Assembly (NCBI RefSeq): GCF_014653945.1
Contig: NZ_BNAU01000005.1
Span: 478,088 to 542,087, forward strand
DNA length: 64,000 bases
Direction of reading: 5' to 3'
Source of the DNA: Amycolatopsis deserti
Lineage (GTDB): Bacteria > Actinomycetota > Actinomycetes > Mycobacteriales > Pseudonocardiaceae
Shown here: positions 49,246 through 58,051 of the stretch, piece after piece
Position numbering within the stretch: position 1 is the first letter of the stretch
Layout of the letters: each line of letters opens with the position of its first letter
Program-made: the position numbers and the translations under genes
The notes under the pieces: model-generated
Seen by the model: only the letters and a program-made list of their open reading frames with translations
Database searches by the model: none
Told to the model about the DNA's origin: nothing

Positions 49246-49746
49246 TCACCTCCGTCGCAGTTCGGTCAGCCGTGCTGTCAGCCCGGTGATCAGGAGCTCC
49301 AGCCCGGGCCCGCGGGACAGGCAGATCTCCACCATTACCGCAAGCGCGGCCAGCTCGCTCTCCGCGCCGAAGCCGGCCCGTTCCAGCTCCGCCACCACAG
49401 CCTCCAGCAGCGGGGCGGCGGGACCGGTTCCGGCGGCCACCGCCCGTCCGGCACCCGGATACCGGTCGAACACCTCGCGCATCCGGGCGGCAAGCACACG
49501 GATCCAGTCCGTCCACGAGCCGCGCTCGGGCAGTCGGATGGCGGCGCACACCTCCGCCACGACGGCCGCCTCCACGTCCGCCCGGTTGCCGACGTGGTAG
49601 CGGATCACGTTGGTGCGCGCGCCGACCGCGGTGGCCAAATCGCGCAGTGTCCAACCGGACAGGCCCCGCCGCCGAGTCAGGTCCAGTGCGGCCGTGACGA
49701 CCACGGCAGGCGTGATCGGCGCGCGCTCACGGATGGGCGTCGACAT
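49246..49746 (-). CDS. TetR family transcriptional regulator
   Basis: A 166-residue short TetR-like protein. Residues 15-55 hold a helix-turn-helix VTAALDLTRRRGLSGWTLRD followed by VGARTNVIRYHV, where the usual YYHF is HV-type. The C-terminal half is a brief ligand domain. ATG 49746 follows GAGGTCCGGG and lies inside the last codons of the upstream gene (20-nt overlap), so the two are cotranscribed. Its target is not evident; the unknown gene upstream and the methyltransferase downstream are candidates. Confidence 0.82.
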   Translation of the reverse strand: MSTPIRERAPITPAVVVTAALDLTRRRGLSGWTLRDLATAVGARTNVIRYHVGNRADVEAAVVAEVCAAIRLPERGSWTDWIRVLAARMREVFDRYPGAGRAVAAGTGPAAPLLEAVVAELERAGFGAESELAALAVMVEICLSRGPGLELLITGLTARLTELRRR

Positions 49747-50779
49747 CCCGGACCTCGATGCCGCTCTCGCTGTACCGGACCTCGATCTCCGCGCCCCCGC
49801 GGGTGTGGAAGTCGATGCGCGGGCGGGGCCGGCCCTGGCCGAACTCGAACTGGTGCCGCCCACTGTGCCCGGCGGGGAACGCGCAGAGCGGCGGATGCTC
49901 GGCGTCCGGGTCGAGAACCGCCCGCAGCAACGCGGGCCCGCCCCGCCGCGGCGGCGGGATCAGGCACTGCGGCCGGACCACCAGGTCCCGGCCGCACTCG
50001 TCCCACAGCACCCAGTGGTGCTCGTCGCCGGCGATCTGCACGCGTGCGCAGTGCCGCGGGTCGGCGCCGCCGTGACCGGGTTCGAGGACGCACTCGGCGT
50101 CCAGCCTCGGCACGAGCCGCCCGCCGGGCACCGCGGCCAGCTCGCGCAACGCCTCCTCCGGCAGGGTCGTGACGGCGCCGCAGACCCCGGCCCCCTCGTA
50201 ATGGCGCAGCACCTCCCGCGTCGGCCGGAGCAGCCGCTGGTCCTGCAGGTCGGCCACGTGCAGACCGGCCCACGACCGCAGACCGGCGTGCTCCCGCTGC
50301 CCGGGCCACCAACGCACGCGCCCCAGCTGCTCCGGGCCGACGAGCGCGAACCGGGCGACCCGGCGCAGGTCCCACAGCACGCTCGTGAGGACAGCGGGCC
50401 CGAGCTCCCCCCAGTCGCGCTCCACCCACACGTCCCGCACCACCACCGCGCGCGCCGGACCCGCGGTGACCAGTGCGTCCATGGCAGCGGTCAACCTGCC
50501 TGTCGCGAGGTCCACGTGCTCGGCGAGGAACCCGCGCACGCCGTCGGCGAGCCCGTCGAACAACGCGAGGTCGATCTGCTCGAGCGTGCGCTCCGCCAGA
50601 TCCACCACGGCCAGCTCCACGTGGCCCACCTCGTCCCCGAACGCCAGGGCCGCGGAGGAGGTCCACAGCTCGACGCGGTCGTCCAGCAGGGACGGCGTCG
50701 TCCACCAGGAGTAGCGGCGGACGTGGCTGATCTCGAGCGCGGCGAGGTCGCGCAGGGAGTGGACGAAGCCCGATGTCAC
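49727..50779 (-). CDS. Large protein of unknown function
   Basis: A 350-residue soluble protein with no recognised domain. It shows FVHSLRDLAALEISHVRRYSWW, alternating beta-rich and charged segments, and a C-terminal part with CAFPAGHSGRHQFEF and PRIDFHTRGGAEIEVRYSE. Codon use fits neighbours. No signal peptide or membrane helix. It overlaps TetR by 20 nt, which suggests common control. GTG 50779 is the first good start. I do not recognise a family. Confidence 0.6.
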   Translation of the reverse strand: MTSGFVHSLRDLAALEISHVRRYSWWTTPSLLDDRVELWTSSAALAFGDEVGHVELAVVDLAERTLEQIDLALFDGLADGVRGFLAEHVDLATGRLTAAMDALVTAGPARAVVVRDVWVERDWGELGPAVLTSVLWDLRRVARFALVGPEQLGRVRWWPGQREHAGLRSWAGLHVADLQDQRLLRPTREVLRHYEGAGVCGAVTTLPEEALRELAAVPGGRLVPRLDAECVLEPGHGGADPRHCARVQIAGDEHHWVLWDECGRDLVVRPQCLIPPPRRGGPALLRAVLDPDAEHPPLCAFPAGHSGRHQFEFGQGRPRPRIDFHTRGGAEIEVRYSESGIEVRDVDAHP

Positions 50780-50941
50780 AGCAGGATCCCGTTCGGCGAG
50801 GGTTCACGGCTGCCACACCCCATGATCGCGGGGACGGGCTCACCTCTTTGTATACCAGGACCGCCGCCCCCGCCAACCCCCGCGCGGGGCACGTTCGACC
50901 CGTAGGATCGACCGGCACTCATCTGGTCGATGGGAGGACTG

Positions 50942-52009
50942 GTGGTCGCCGAGGAGGAGACGGCGGGTGTGCGTGCGCTGTGGCATGCCCGGCGTGTTCC
51001 GGACGCCGCCGACGTGCTCGCCGCCGCTCGGCGGATCGGCGGGCACCTCGCCGACGGGCTGACCGCGCCGGGCACCCGGGCGGCGGCCAAGGGCGTCCGC
51101 TCCCTGCTCGGCGTGCCCGCGGCCGGCCTGGCCGACCTCTCCGGCGCCATCACCTGGGCCGGCCACCCGGCCGACGAGGACGCCGCCCGCGAACTCGTCT
51201 CCGCCGTCCTGCACAGTGAGACCCCCGGCGGGAAGGCGCCGCTGCGGGCGGTGCCCCTCGACGTCGACGACGAGCTCGCCGGCGTGCTCGTCGTCGAAGG
51301 CGACGCCCCGCGCAGAGCCGTGCAGGAGGTCGCGAAACTCGTGTCCGCCGCGCTCGAACGGGGCAGGCTGGAGGCCTCCGCCGAGCGGGCCGCCCAATCG
51401 GAGCTGCGGGCCCTGCGCGCGGAGATCTCCCCGCACTTCGTCTACAACGCGCTCACCGTCATCGCATCCCTGGTGCGCTCCGACCCGGACCGCTCCCGCG
51501 AGCTGATGCTCGACTTCGCCGACTACATCCGGCACAGTCTCGCCAAGCACGGCGAGTACACCGCGCTCGCGGACGAGTTCCACGCCATCGAGACCTACCT
51601 CGCCCTGCAGCGCGCCGTCCTCGGCGACCGGTTGCGCGTGCAGATCCGCGTTGCGCCGGACGTGCTCGCTGTGCCGGTGCCCTACCTGGTGCTGCAGCCG
51701 CTGGTCGAGAATGCGATCCGGCACGGGATCGAGCCGCTCGGCAAGCCCGGCACGGTCTCGGTGCGCGGCGAGGCGGAAGGGAACGACTGCGTGATCAGCG
51801 TGGAGGACGACGGCGTCGGCATGCCGCCCGCGGACGCCGAAGCGGTGCTCTCCGGCGACGGCGAGCGCGTCGGGCTGGCCAACGTCGACCGGCGCCTGCG
51901 CAGCGTGTACGGCCCGTGGTACGGCCTGGTGGTGGAGACCGCGCCGGGCGCGGGCACCCGGGTCGTGGTGCGGGTGCCGATGTTCCAGCCCGGGGTGATC
52001 CTGCCGTGA
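50942..52009 (+). CDS. LytS-type sensor histidine kinase without membrane domain
   Basis: A 355-residue kinase. Residues 1-140 are a GAF-like sensory region with no transmembrane helix. HisKA_LytS follows with the phosphoacceptor His165 in ISPHFVYNAL. The ATPase part has the N-box VENAIRH (Asn257) and DDGVGM at 289-294. It phosphorylates the LytTR regulator encoded next to it (GTGA overlap at 52006). GTG 50942 has GGGAGG just upstream; ATG 50930 is an alternative. Being soluble, it must sense an intracellular signal, in contrast to membrane LytS/BtsS kinases. Confidence 0.88.
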   Translation: MVAEEETAGVRALWHARRVPDAADVLAAARRIGGHLADGLTAPGTRAAAKGVRSLLGVPAAGLADLSGAITWAGHPADEDAARELVSAVLHSETPGGKAPLRAVPLDVDDELAGVLVVEGDAPRRAVQEVAKLVSAALERGRLEASAERAAQSELRALRAEISPHFVYNALTVIASLVRSDPDRSRELMLDFADYIRHSLAKHGEYTALADEFHAIETYLALQRAVLGDRLRVQIRVAPDVLAVPVPYLVLQPLVENAIRHGIEPLGKPGTVSVRGEAEGNDCVISVEDDGVGMPPADAEAVLSGDGERVGLANVDRRLRSVYGPWYGLVVETAPGAGTRVVVRVPMFQPGVILP

Positions 52010-52770
52010 GCGGGCTGCGCGTGCTCGCGGTGGACGACGTGCCGCCCGCGCTCGAGGACATCTGCCAGCTGCTGCGGGAAGCCCCCGAGGTGGCGGAGGT
52101 GACCGGCGCCGGTGACGCGCTGACCGCGCTGCGGATGATCCAGAGCGAGCGGTTCGACGCGGTGTTCCTGGACATCTCGATGCCCGGCCTGGACGGTCTC
52201 GAACTGGCCGGGCTGCTGGCGAAGCTGAGCGAACCGCCGGTGATCGTGTTCGTCACCGCGCACGACGGGCACGCGGTGACCGCCTACGGCATCGGCGCGG
52301 TGGACTACCTGCTGAAACCCGTGCGCGCGGAACGGTTGTCGGCCGCGCTGGGCAAGGTGCTGCGGATGCTGCCCGCGGGCGCGCCGCGGTCCCCCGAGCT
52401 GGCCGACGCGCTCGCCGCGCTGCCGGTGGAGTCTCGCGGGCGGACGCGGTACGTGCGGCGCAGCGAGGTGCTGTTCGTCGAGGCGCACGGCGACTACGTC
52501 AAGCTGCACACGCGCGGTGGGGTGCACGAGGTGCGGATGCCGATCTCGCGGCTCGCCGAGTACTGGGAGGGCAGCGGGTTCGTGCGGGTGCACCGCGGGT
52601 TCCTGGTCGCGCTGGACGCGGTGCGCGAGCTGCGCAGCGATTCGGTGGGCGGCCTGCTGGCGCACACCGCGGCCGGGGACGTCCCGGTGAGCCGCCGGCA
52701 TGCCCGTGAGCTGCGGGAACGCCTGTTGCGCGCGGCCCAGCGCAGCGAGCTGAACCAGCGGGGGCGTTGA
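52006..52770 (+). CDS. LytTR family response regulator
   Basis: A 254-residue response regulator. Receiver domain 1-120 with phospho-acceptor Asp56 in FLDISMPGLDG and the later Lys in YLLKPV; LytTR DNA-binding domain about 145-250 (VLFVEAHGDYVKLHTR, FVRVHRGFLVALDAV). GTG 52006 overlaps the kinase stop. LytTR proteins bind direct repeats, and candidate sites lie at 54822-54863 before the acetate-permease operon. The symporters downstream are its expected targets, by analogy with BtsSR/BtsT. Confidence 0.92.
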   Translation: MSGLRVLAVDDVPPALEDICQLLREAPEVAEVTGAGDALTALRMIQSERFDAVFLDISMPGLDGLELAGLLAKLSEPPVIVFVTAHDGHAVTAYGIGAVDYLLKPVRAERLSAALGKVLRMLPAGAPRSPELADALAALPVESRGRTRYVRRSEVLFVEAHGDYVKLHTRGGVHEVRMPISRLAEYWEGSGFVRVHRGFLVALDAVRELRSDSVGGLLAHTAAGDVPVSRRHARELRERLLRAAQRSELNQRGR

Positions 52771-53114
52771 TGCCCAACCGTCGCGTCGCCGTGATGAGTC
52801 CGCAGACCCGGCTCGCCCATGCGCGCCGCCGGCAGCGGGGGCGCTGGCGGCTGCCGCGCCTGGAAGCCGCCGACGCCGAGCGCGCCCTGCGGAACTACCG
52901 CCTGCAACGCCGCCGCGCCGTGGCCGCCCTCCTGCTGCTCTTCGCGATCCTCGCCGGGCTGCCCGTTCTGTTCGCCCTCTGGCCCGCGCTCGACCGGACC
53001 CGCCTGGCCGGGGTGCCGGTCTCCTGGCTGGTCCTGGCGGTCGGGCCGTACCCGCTGCTCATCGCGCTCGGGCACTGGCACCTGCGCCGCGCGGAACGGG
53101 CCGAGCGGCGCTGA
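52770..53114 (+). CDS. Small membrane protein of symporter operon
   Basis: A 114-residue protein with a basic N-terminus (residues 1-45, many Arg) and two hydrophobic helices (about 52-70 and 85-103). It is the small membrane subunit that often precedes sodium/solute symporters, similar in position to DUF485 proteins but not in sequence. It overlaps the regulator stop and the symporter start by one base each, so it is translated as part of the chain. An in-frame ATG at 52794 is a possible alternative start. Confidence 0.72.
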   Translation: MPNRRVAVMSPQTRLAHARRRQRGRWRLPRLEAADAERALRNYRLQRRRAVAALLLLFAILAGLPVLFALWPALDRTRLAGVPVSWLVLAVGPYPLLIALGHWHLRRAERAERR

Positions 53115-54853
53115 TGACCGGTCTGTTCGCGGTCGCCCCGGTCGTCCTCGTCACGCTGCTCATCGGGCTGCGCGGGGTCGCCGCGATGCGCACCACGTCG
53201 GACTTCCTCGTCGCCTCCCGGCGGGTCACCCCGCTGCTCAACTCGGCCGCCGTATCGGGCGAGTACCTGTCCGCGGCCTCATTCCTCGGCGTCGCCGGGC
53301 TCGTCGTCAAGGACGGCGTCGGCGCGCTCTGGTACCCGGTCGGCTTCACCGCCGGGTACATCGCCATGCTCGTCCTCGTCGCCGCGCCCATGCGCCGCTC
53401 CGGCGCGCTCACCGTGCCCGACTTCGCCGAGGCCCGCCTCGCCTCACCCGCGCTGCGCCGGCTCGCCGCCGTCGTCGTGCTCGTCATCGGCGCGCTCTAC
53501 CTCGTCCCCCAGTTCCGCACCTCCGGCCTGGTGCTGAGCGTGGTCAGCGGCACGCCCTACTGGGTCGGCGTCGTCCTCGCCGGAGCCGCGGTCGCCACCA
53601 CGCTCGCGCTCGGCGGGATGCGCGCCGCGACCTACGTGCAGGCCTTCCAGTTCGTGCTGAAGGTCGTGCTGTTCGCCGTCCCCGCGCTGTGGCTGGCGAT
53701 CACCGCCGGCGCCGCCGTCCGCGACGAGGCCCTGCACCCCGCCGAGTTCACCCAGCTGCGCCAGGACACCCGCGTGGTCTTCCGCGTCGACGTCACCCTG
53801 GAGGCCGCCCAGCCCATCCAGGCCAGGCAACCCGACGGCACCCCGGTCACGCTCGCCCCGGGCCCGCACACCTTCGCCGCCGGGGAGGAACTCGTCTTCC
53901 GCGCCGGGCAACCGGTCCCCCAGGTCCAGGGCGTCGCCGCGCCCGGCGCGCCGGGCTGGGAACGGCCACTGCTGAACCTGAACAACGAAGGCCACCCGCT
54001 GCTCGGCACGCTCGCCGTGCTGGTCGCGATCGTGCTGGGCACCATGGGCCTGCCGCACGTGATCATGCGCTTCCACACCAGCCCGGACGGCCGCGCCGCC
54101 CGCCGCACCGCCGCCCTGACCGTGGCGCTGCTGTCCGCCTTCTACGTCTTCCCCGGCGTCTACGGCGTGCTCGGCCGGGTCCTGGTGCCGCACCTGTACC
54201 TGTCCGGCGCCACCGACACCGCGGTCGTCGCGCTGCCACTGCAGGTGGACACCGGCTGGGCGGGCACGCTGTTCACCGGGCTGCTCACCGCGGGCGCGTT
54301 CGCCGCGTTCCTCGCCACCTCGCTCGGCCTGCTGATCGCGGTGTCCGGCGCGATCGCGCACGACCTCGCGCCGGGCGGACTGGCCCGTCTGCGCGGCACC
54401 GTGGTCGCCGCCGCGGCCGCGGTGGTGCTGCTCGCCCTGTTCGCGGTGCACCTGGACGCGGGGGTGCTCGTCACGTGGGGGTTCACCGTCGCCGCGTCGA
54501 CGTTCTGCCCGCTGCTCGTCCTCGGGATCTGGTGGTCGCGGCTGACCGCGCGCGGCGCGATCGCCGGGGTGCTCACCGGGTTGCTCGCCTCCTCCGGCGC
54601 GATCCTCGCGACCATGGCCGGGGCCGAGGTGCACGGCGTGCTCGCCATCCTGCTCGCCCAGCCCGCGCCCTGGTCGGTTCCGCTGGCTTTCGGCACCATG
54701 GTGGTGGTGTCCCTGCGCGGACGGCCGCCGGCCTGGGCGATCACCGCCATGTTGCGGCTGCACCTGGACGAGAACCCGCCGCACCAGGCCGGGCCGCGCC
54801 GCCGTTCGACCGGTTTCCGCTACCGCTTGTCGACCGTTCGTCGCGCCCGCTGA
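53114..54853 (+). CDS. Sodium:solute symporter (SSS family, carboxylate type)
   Basis: A 579-residue transporter with about 13 hydrophobic helices. SGEYLSAASFLGVAGLVV near 45-63 and GTMGLPHVIMRFHTSP near 305-320 are SSS/ActP-type motifs. An unusual hydrophilic loop of about 90 residues (roughly 205-295) lies between helices; it has an acidic and Pro-rich composition. The C-terminus is basic. It follows the LytTR regulator and small membrane gene. It likely imports a monocarboxylate such as acetate, pyruvate or propionate. Confidence 0.88.
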   Translation: MTGLFAVAPVVLVTLLIGLRGVAAMRTTSDFLVASRRVTPLLNSAAVSGEYLSAASFLGVAGLVVKDGVGALWYPVGFTAGYIAMLVLVAAPMRRSGALTVPDFAEARLASPALRRLAAVVVLVIGALYLVPQFRTSGLVLSVVSGTPYWVGVVLAGAAVATTLALGGMRAATYVQAFQFVLKVVLFAVPALWLAITAGAAVRDEALHPAEFTQLRQDTRVVFRVDVTLEAAQPIQARQPDGTPVTLAPGPHTFAAGEELVFRAGQPVPQVQGVAAPGAPGWERPLLNLNNEGHPLLGTLAVLVAIVLGTMGLPHVIMRFHTSPDGRAARRTAALTVALLSAFYVFPGVYGVLGRVLVPHLYLSGATDTAVVALPLQVDTGWAGTLFTGLLTAGAFAAFLATSLGLLIAVSGAIAHDLAPGGLARLRGTVVAAAAAVVLLALFAVHLDAGVLVTWGFTVAASTFCPLLVLGIWWSRLTARGAIAGVLTGLLASSGAILATMAGAEVHGVLAILLAQPAPWSVPLAFGTMVVVSLRGRPPAWAITAMLRLHLDENPPHQAGPRRRSTGFRYRLSTVRRAR

Positions 54854-54863
54854 CGGTTGGTCG
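54822..54863 (+). promoter_or_regulatory. Direct repeats, candidate LytTR binding sites
   Basis: ACCGCTTGTCG (54822-54832), ACCGTTCGTCG (54833-54843) and ACGGTTGGTCG (54853-54863). The last two are 20 nt apart, near the spacing LytTR dimers prefer. They straddle the 3' end of the symporter gene and lie 68 nt upstream of the next gene. Confidence 0.45.
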
Positions 54864-54930
54864 TCACGGCGCGGCACCGCACGTCGTGACCTCCTAACGT
54901 GTCCGCCACCACACGACAAGGAGGTCTCCA

Positions 54931-55266
54931 GTGGCGGCCACCGAGCACGATCTCGGCCACGAGGAGTGGACGCGCGTCCACTCCAGCCCCGAATTCGCGC
55001 AGTTGCGCCGAAGGCTGCGGGGCTTCGTCTTCCCGATGACCGCGTTGTTCCTGGGCTGGTACCTGCTCTACGTCCTGCTCGCCGACTACGCGCACGGGTT
55101 CATGTCGATCAAGCTGGTCGGCAACTTCAACGTCGGGCTGCTGCTGGGACTGCTGCAGTTCGTGTCCACGTTCCTGATCACCGGTCTCTACGTCCGCTTC
55201 GCCAACCGGAAGCTGGACCCAATCGCCGACCGCATCCGTGACGAAGTCGAGGGAGGCGCGCGATGA
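54931..55266 (+). CDS. DUF485 membrane protein
   Basis: A 111-residue protein with two membrane helices (about 36-56 and 70-92). LRRRLRGFVFPMTALFLGWYLLYVLLADYA is characteristic of DUF485, the small partner encoded with ActP/MctC-type symporters. GTG 54931 has AAGGAGG upstream. It overlaps the symporter start by 4 nt, and the two proteins probably form a complex in the membrane. Confidence 0.9.
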   Translation: MAATEHDLGHEEWTRVHSSPEFAQLRRRLRGFVFPMTALFLGWYLLYVLLADYAHGFMSIKLVGNFNVGLLLGLLQFVSTFLITGLYVRFANRKLDPIADRIRDEVEGGAR

Positions 55267-56861
55267 CCCTCGCCGCGGGAGTCGCGGGCAGCAGCCCCGC
55301 GCTCAACATCAGCATCTTCGCCCTGTTCGTGGTCATCACCCTGGTGATCGTGCTGCGCGCGAGCCGGAACACCAAGACCGCGTCGGACTACTACGCGGCC
55401 GGTCGCGCGTTCACCGGTCCGCAGAACGGCATCGCGATCGCCGGTGACTACCTGTCGGCCGCGTCGTTCCTCGGCATCGCCGGCGCCATCGCCGTCTACG
55501 GCTACGACGGGTTCCTGTACTCGATCGGGTTCCTGGTGGCGTGGCTGGTCGCGCTGCTGCTGGTCGCCGAGCTGCTGCGCAACACCGGCAAGTTCACCAT
55601 GGGCGACGTGCTGGCGTTCCGGATGCGGCAGCGGCCGGTGCGCGCGGCGGCGGCGACGTCCACGCTCGCGGTGAGCTTCTTCTACCTGCTGGCGCAGATG
55701 GCCGGCGCCGGGATCCTCGTTTCGCTGCTGCTCGGCGTGTCCAGTGGGCTCGGCCAGTCGGTGGTCATCGCCGTCGTCGGCGTCGTGATGATCATCTACG
55801 TGCTCGTCGGTGGCATGAAGGGCACCACCTGGGTGCAGATCATCAAGGCGGTCCTGCTGATCGCGGGCGCCGCGCTGATGACCGTGTGGGTGCTGGGCAA
55901 GCACGGCTTCGACCTGTCCGCGCTGCTGCAGGGCGCGGTGGACCGGTCCGGGGAGAAGATCCTCGACCCGGGTGCGCGATACGGCGCCACCGGAACGTCC
56001 AAAATAGACTTCCTGTCGCTGGGCCTGGCGCTGGTGCTGGGTACCGCCGGGCTGCCGCACGTCCTGATGCGGTTCTACACCGTGCCCACCGCGAAGGAAG
56101 CCCGCCGCTCGGTGGTGTGGGCGATCGCGTTGATCGGCCTGTTCTACCTGTTCACACTGGTGCTGGGCTACGGCGCGAACGCACTGGTCGGCGCGGACGC
56201 GATCAAGAAGGCGCCGGGGTCGGAGAACGCGGCGGCCCCGCTGCTGGCGCTGGAGCTGGGCGGCCCGGTGCTGCTCGGGTTCATCGCCGCGGTCGCGTTC
56301 GCGACGATCCTCGCCGTGGTGGCCGGCCTGACGATCACCGCGTCGGCGTCGTTCGCGCACGACATCTACGCCAACGTGATCAAGAAGGGCAAGGTGGACA
56401 CCCGCAACGGTGAGGTGCGGGTCGCCCGGATCACCGCGGTGGTGATCGGCGCGGTCGCGATCGTCGGCGGCATCCTGGCGAAGAACCAGAACGTCGCGTT
56501 CCTGGTCGCGCTGGCGTTCGCGGTGGCGGCGTCGGCGAACCTGCCGACGATCCTGTACTCGCTGTTCTGGAAGCGGTTCAACACCTCGGGCGCCCTGTGG
56601 AGCATCTACGGCGGCCTGGCGATCACGATCACGCTGATCGTGTTCTCGCCGGCCGTGTCCGGGACGCCGAAGTCGATGCTGCCGCACGCGGACTTCGACT
56701 GGTTCCCGCTGCAGAACCCGGGCCTGGTGTCGATCCCGGCGTCGTTCCTGCTCGGCATCGTCGGCACGCTGCTGTCGAAGGAGCACGACGAGCGCAAGCA
56801 CGCGGAGATGGAGGTCCGCTCGCTGACCGGCGCCGGTGCCGAGAAGGCGACGGCGCACTAG
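55263..56861 (+). CDS. Cation/acetate symporter (ActP/MctC-like)
   Basis: A 532-residue transporter with 13 predicted helices, close to ActP length. It shows IAGDYLSAASFLGIAGAIAV near 60-79, GTAGLPHVLMRFYTVPTAKEAR near 260-281, and TASASFAHDIYANVIKKG near 360-377. It imports acetate or other short monocarboxylates with a cation. The ATG at 55263 overlaps DUF485 by 4 nt. LytTR control is inferred from the repeats upstream. Confidence 0.92.
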   Translation: MTLAAGVAGSSPALNISIFALFVVITLVIVLRASRNTKTASDYYAAGRAFTGPQNGIAIAGDYLSAASFLGIAGAIAVYGYDGFLYSIGFLVAWLVALLLVAELLRNTGKFTMGDVLAFRMRQRPVRAAAATSTLAVSFFYLLAQMAGAGILVSLLLGVSSGLGQSVVIAVVGVVMIIYVLVGGMKGTTWVQIIKAVLLIAGAALMTVWVLGKHGFDLSALLQGAVDRSGEKILDPGARYGATGTSKIDFLSLGLALVLGTAGLPHVLMRFYTVPTAKEARRSVVWAIALIGLFYLFTLVLGYGANALVGADAIKKAPGSENAAAPLLALELGGPVLLGFIAAVAFATILAVVAGLTITASASFAHDIYANVIKKGKVDTRNGEVRVARITAVVIGAVAIVGGILAKNQNVAFLVALAFAVAASANLPTILYSLFWKRFNTSGALWSIYGGLAITITLIVFSPAVSGTPKSMLPHADFDWFPLQNPGLVSIPASFLLGIVGTLLSKEHDERKHAEMEVRSLTGAGAEKATAH

Positions 56862-56877
56862 CGACCGGCGCCTCGCC

Positions 56878-56915
56878 CGAGCCCCCGGCACCCCTGCCCT
56901 GGTGCCGGGGGCTCG
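56878..56915. terminator. Bidirectional terminator
   Basis: A 15-bp perfect stem (CGAGCCCCCGGCACC and complement) with an 8-nt loop between the acetate symporter stop and the convergent ArsR-like stop (56917). Confidence 0.85.
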
Positions 56916-56916
56916 T

Positions 56917-57864
56917 TCACGCCGAGGCGCCGTCCACCAGCGCGATGCCCAGCGGGGTCAGCGAGTGCCGCACCGTGTTGCGGTTGCGGTGACTGGCGAT
57001 CAGGCCCGCCGCGCGCAGCACCGACATGTGCTTGCTCGCCGCGGACGGGGTGACTCCCAGCCGTGCCGCCAGGTCCGAGGTGCTGCACCCCGCGGCCGCC
57101 AGGGTCATCGCCGCCGCGCGGGTGGGGCCCAGCAGCGCGGCGAGGGCGCGCGGGGTGGCGTGCGGGGCGCGGCGGATGCGCGGGTCCTCCGCCAAGGCGG
57201 GGTATCCCAGGCGCACCGGGCCGGCCGAGCCGGGGACGATCCACGGCTGCGCCGTGAAGTAGGTGGGCACAAGCAGCACCCCGGCGCTCCGGCGTGGCGT
57301 GCCCGGGCCCGCCACGCCGGTCACCAAGTACGGCGGCTCCCAGCGCAGCATCGGGCGCAGCGTGGCCAGCAGGCCGTCCACCCCGCCGGTGGCCAGCGCC
57401 TGGATCCGCGCCTGCCGGTCCACCTCGACGCGGGCGCGCACGCTGTCCCAGTGCGGCGCCAGCGCGATCATGAAGTACTCCCGCAGCGCCTGCACCAGCC
57501 GCGACAGGGCGGCGTCCTCGCCTTGCCGCAGCGCCGCGGCCCACGGCGGCAGATCACGCGGCTCCGGCAACCCGGCCAGCGCGGTCCGCACCCGGTCCGG
57601 CGGCGTCTCCAGCACCGCGGCGAGCCCGGACGCCAGGTCACCGCCCGCGGGCAGCAGGAACTCCGGCACCTCCCCCGAGCCGTAGAGCCACCGCAGCACC
57701 GGGAACGACTCCGGCAGCCGGCCGCGGACGCGCCGCCGCCACCAGCCGAACGCCACCTCGTCGTCCCGCAGCAGCCGCACGCTGCTCGCCAGCTCCCAGC
57801 ACGGATCGGCCACGTCGCATAGCCCCACGCGGGTCAGATCGCGCGACTTCAGCTCCAGGCGCAC
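56917..57864 (-). CDS. ArsR-like transcriptional regulator with large N-terminal region
   Basis: A 315-residue protein. The C-terminal winged helix (about 250-315) reads CSTSDLAARLGVTPSAASKHM followed by LRAAGLIASHRNRNTVRH, an ArsR type. Residues 1-250 are a DUF5937-like helical region seen in longer actinobacterial ArsR regulators. GTG 57864 has AAAGGA upstream; a longer frame is not supported. It faces the ricin-lectin gene across 187 nt and may control it. Confidence 0.8.
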   Translation of the reverse strand: MRLELKSRDLTRVGLCDVADPCWELASSVRLLRDDEVAFGWWRRRVRGRLPESFPVLRWLYGSGEVPEFLLPAGGDLASGLAAVLETPPDRVRTALAGLPEPRDLPPWAAALRQGEDAALSRLVQALREYFMIALAPHWDSVRARVEVDRQARIQALATGGVDGLLATLRPMLRWEPPYLVTGVAGPGTPRRSAGVLLVPTYFTAQPWIVPGSAGPVRLGYPALAEDPRIRRAPHATPRALAALLGPTRAAAMTLAAAGCSTSDLAARLGVTPSAASKHMSVLRAAGLIASHRNRNTVRHSLTPLGIALVDGASA

Positions 57865-58051
57865 CGGCGATCCTTTCCGCGTCGAGGGGCAGCACTGGGG
57901 AGATCGTTCGCGATGCCGGACCGTTACACCGTTGAACAGCGTTGTTGAGCGGCCAGGAAATGTTGTCGACGCCGGAGCGCCCCCGTGGGGAAGATCCAGT
58001 CCCGGGGTGCGGCCGGAGGATTCCCGCGCCCCGTCACGGAATGGGGAATTC

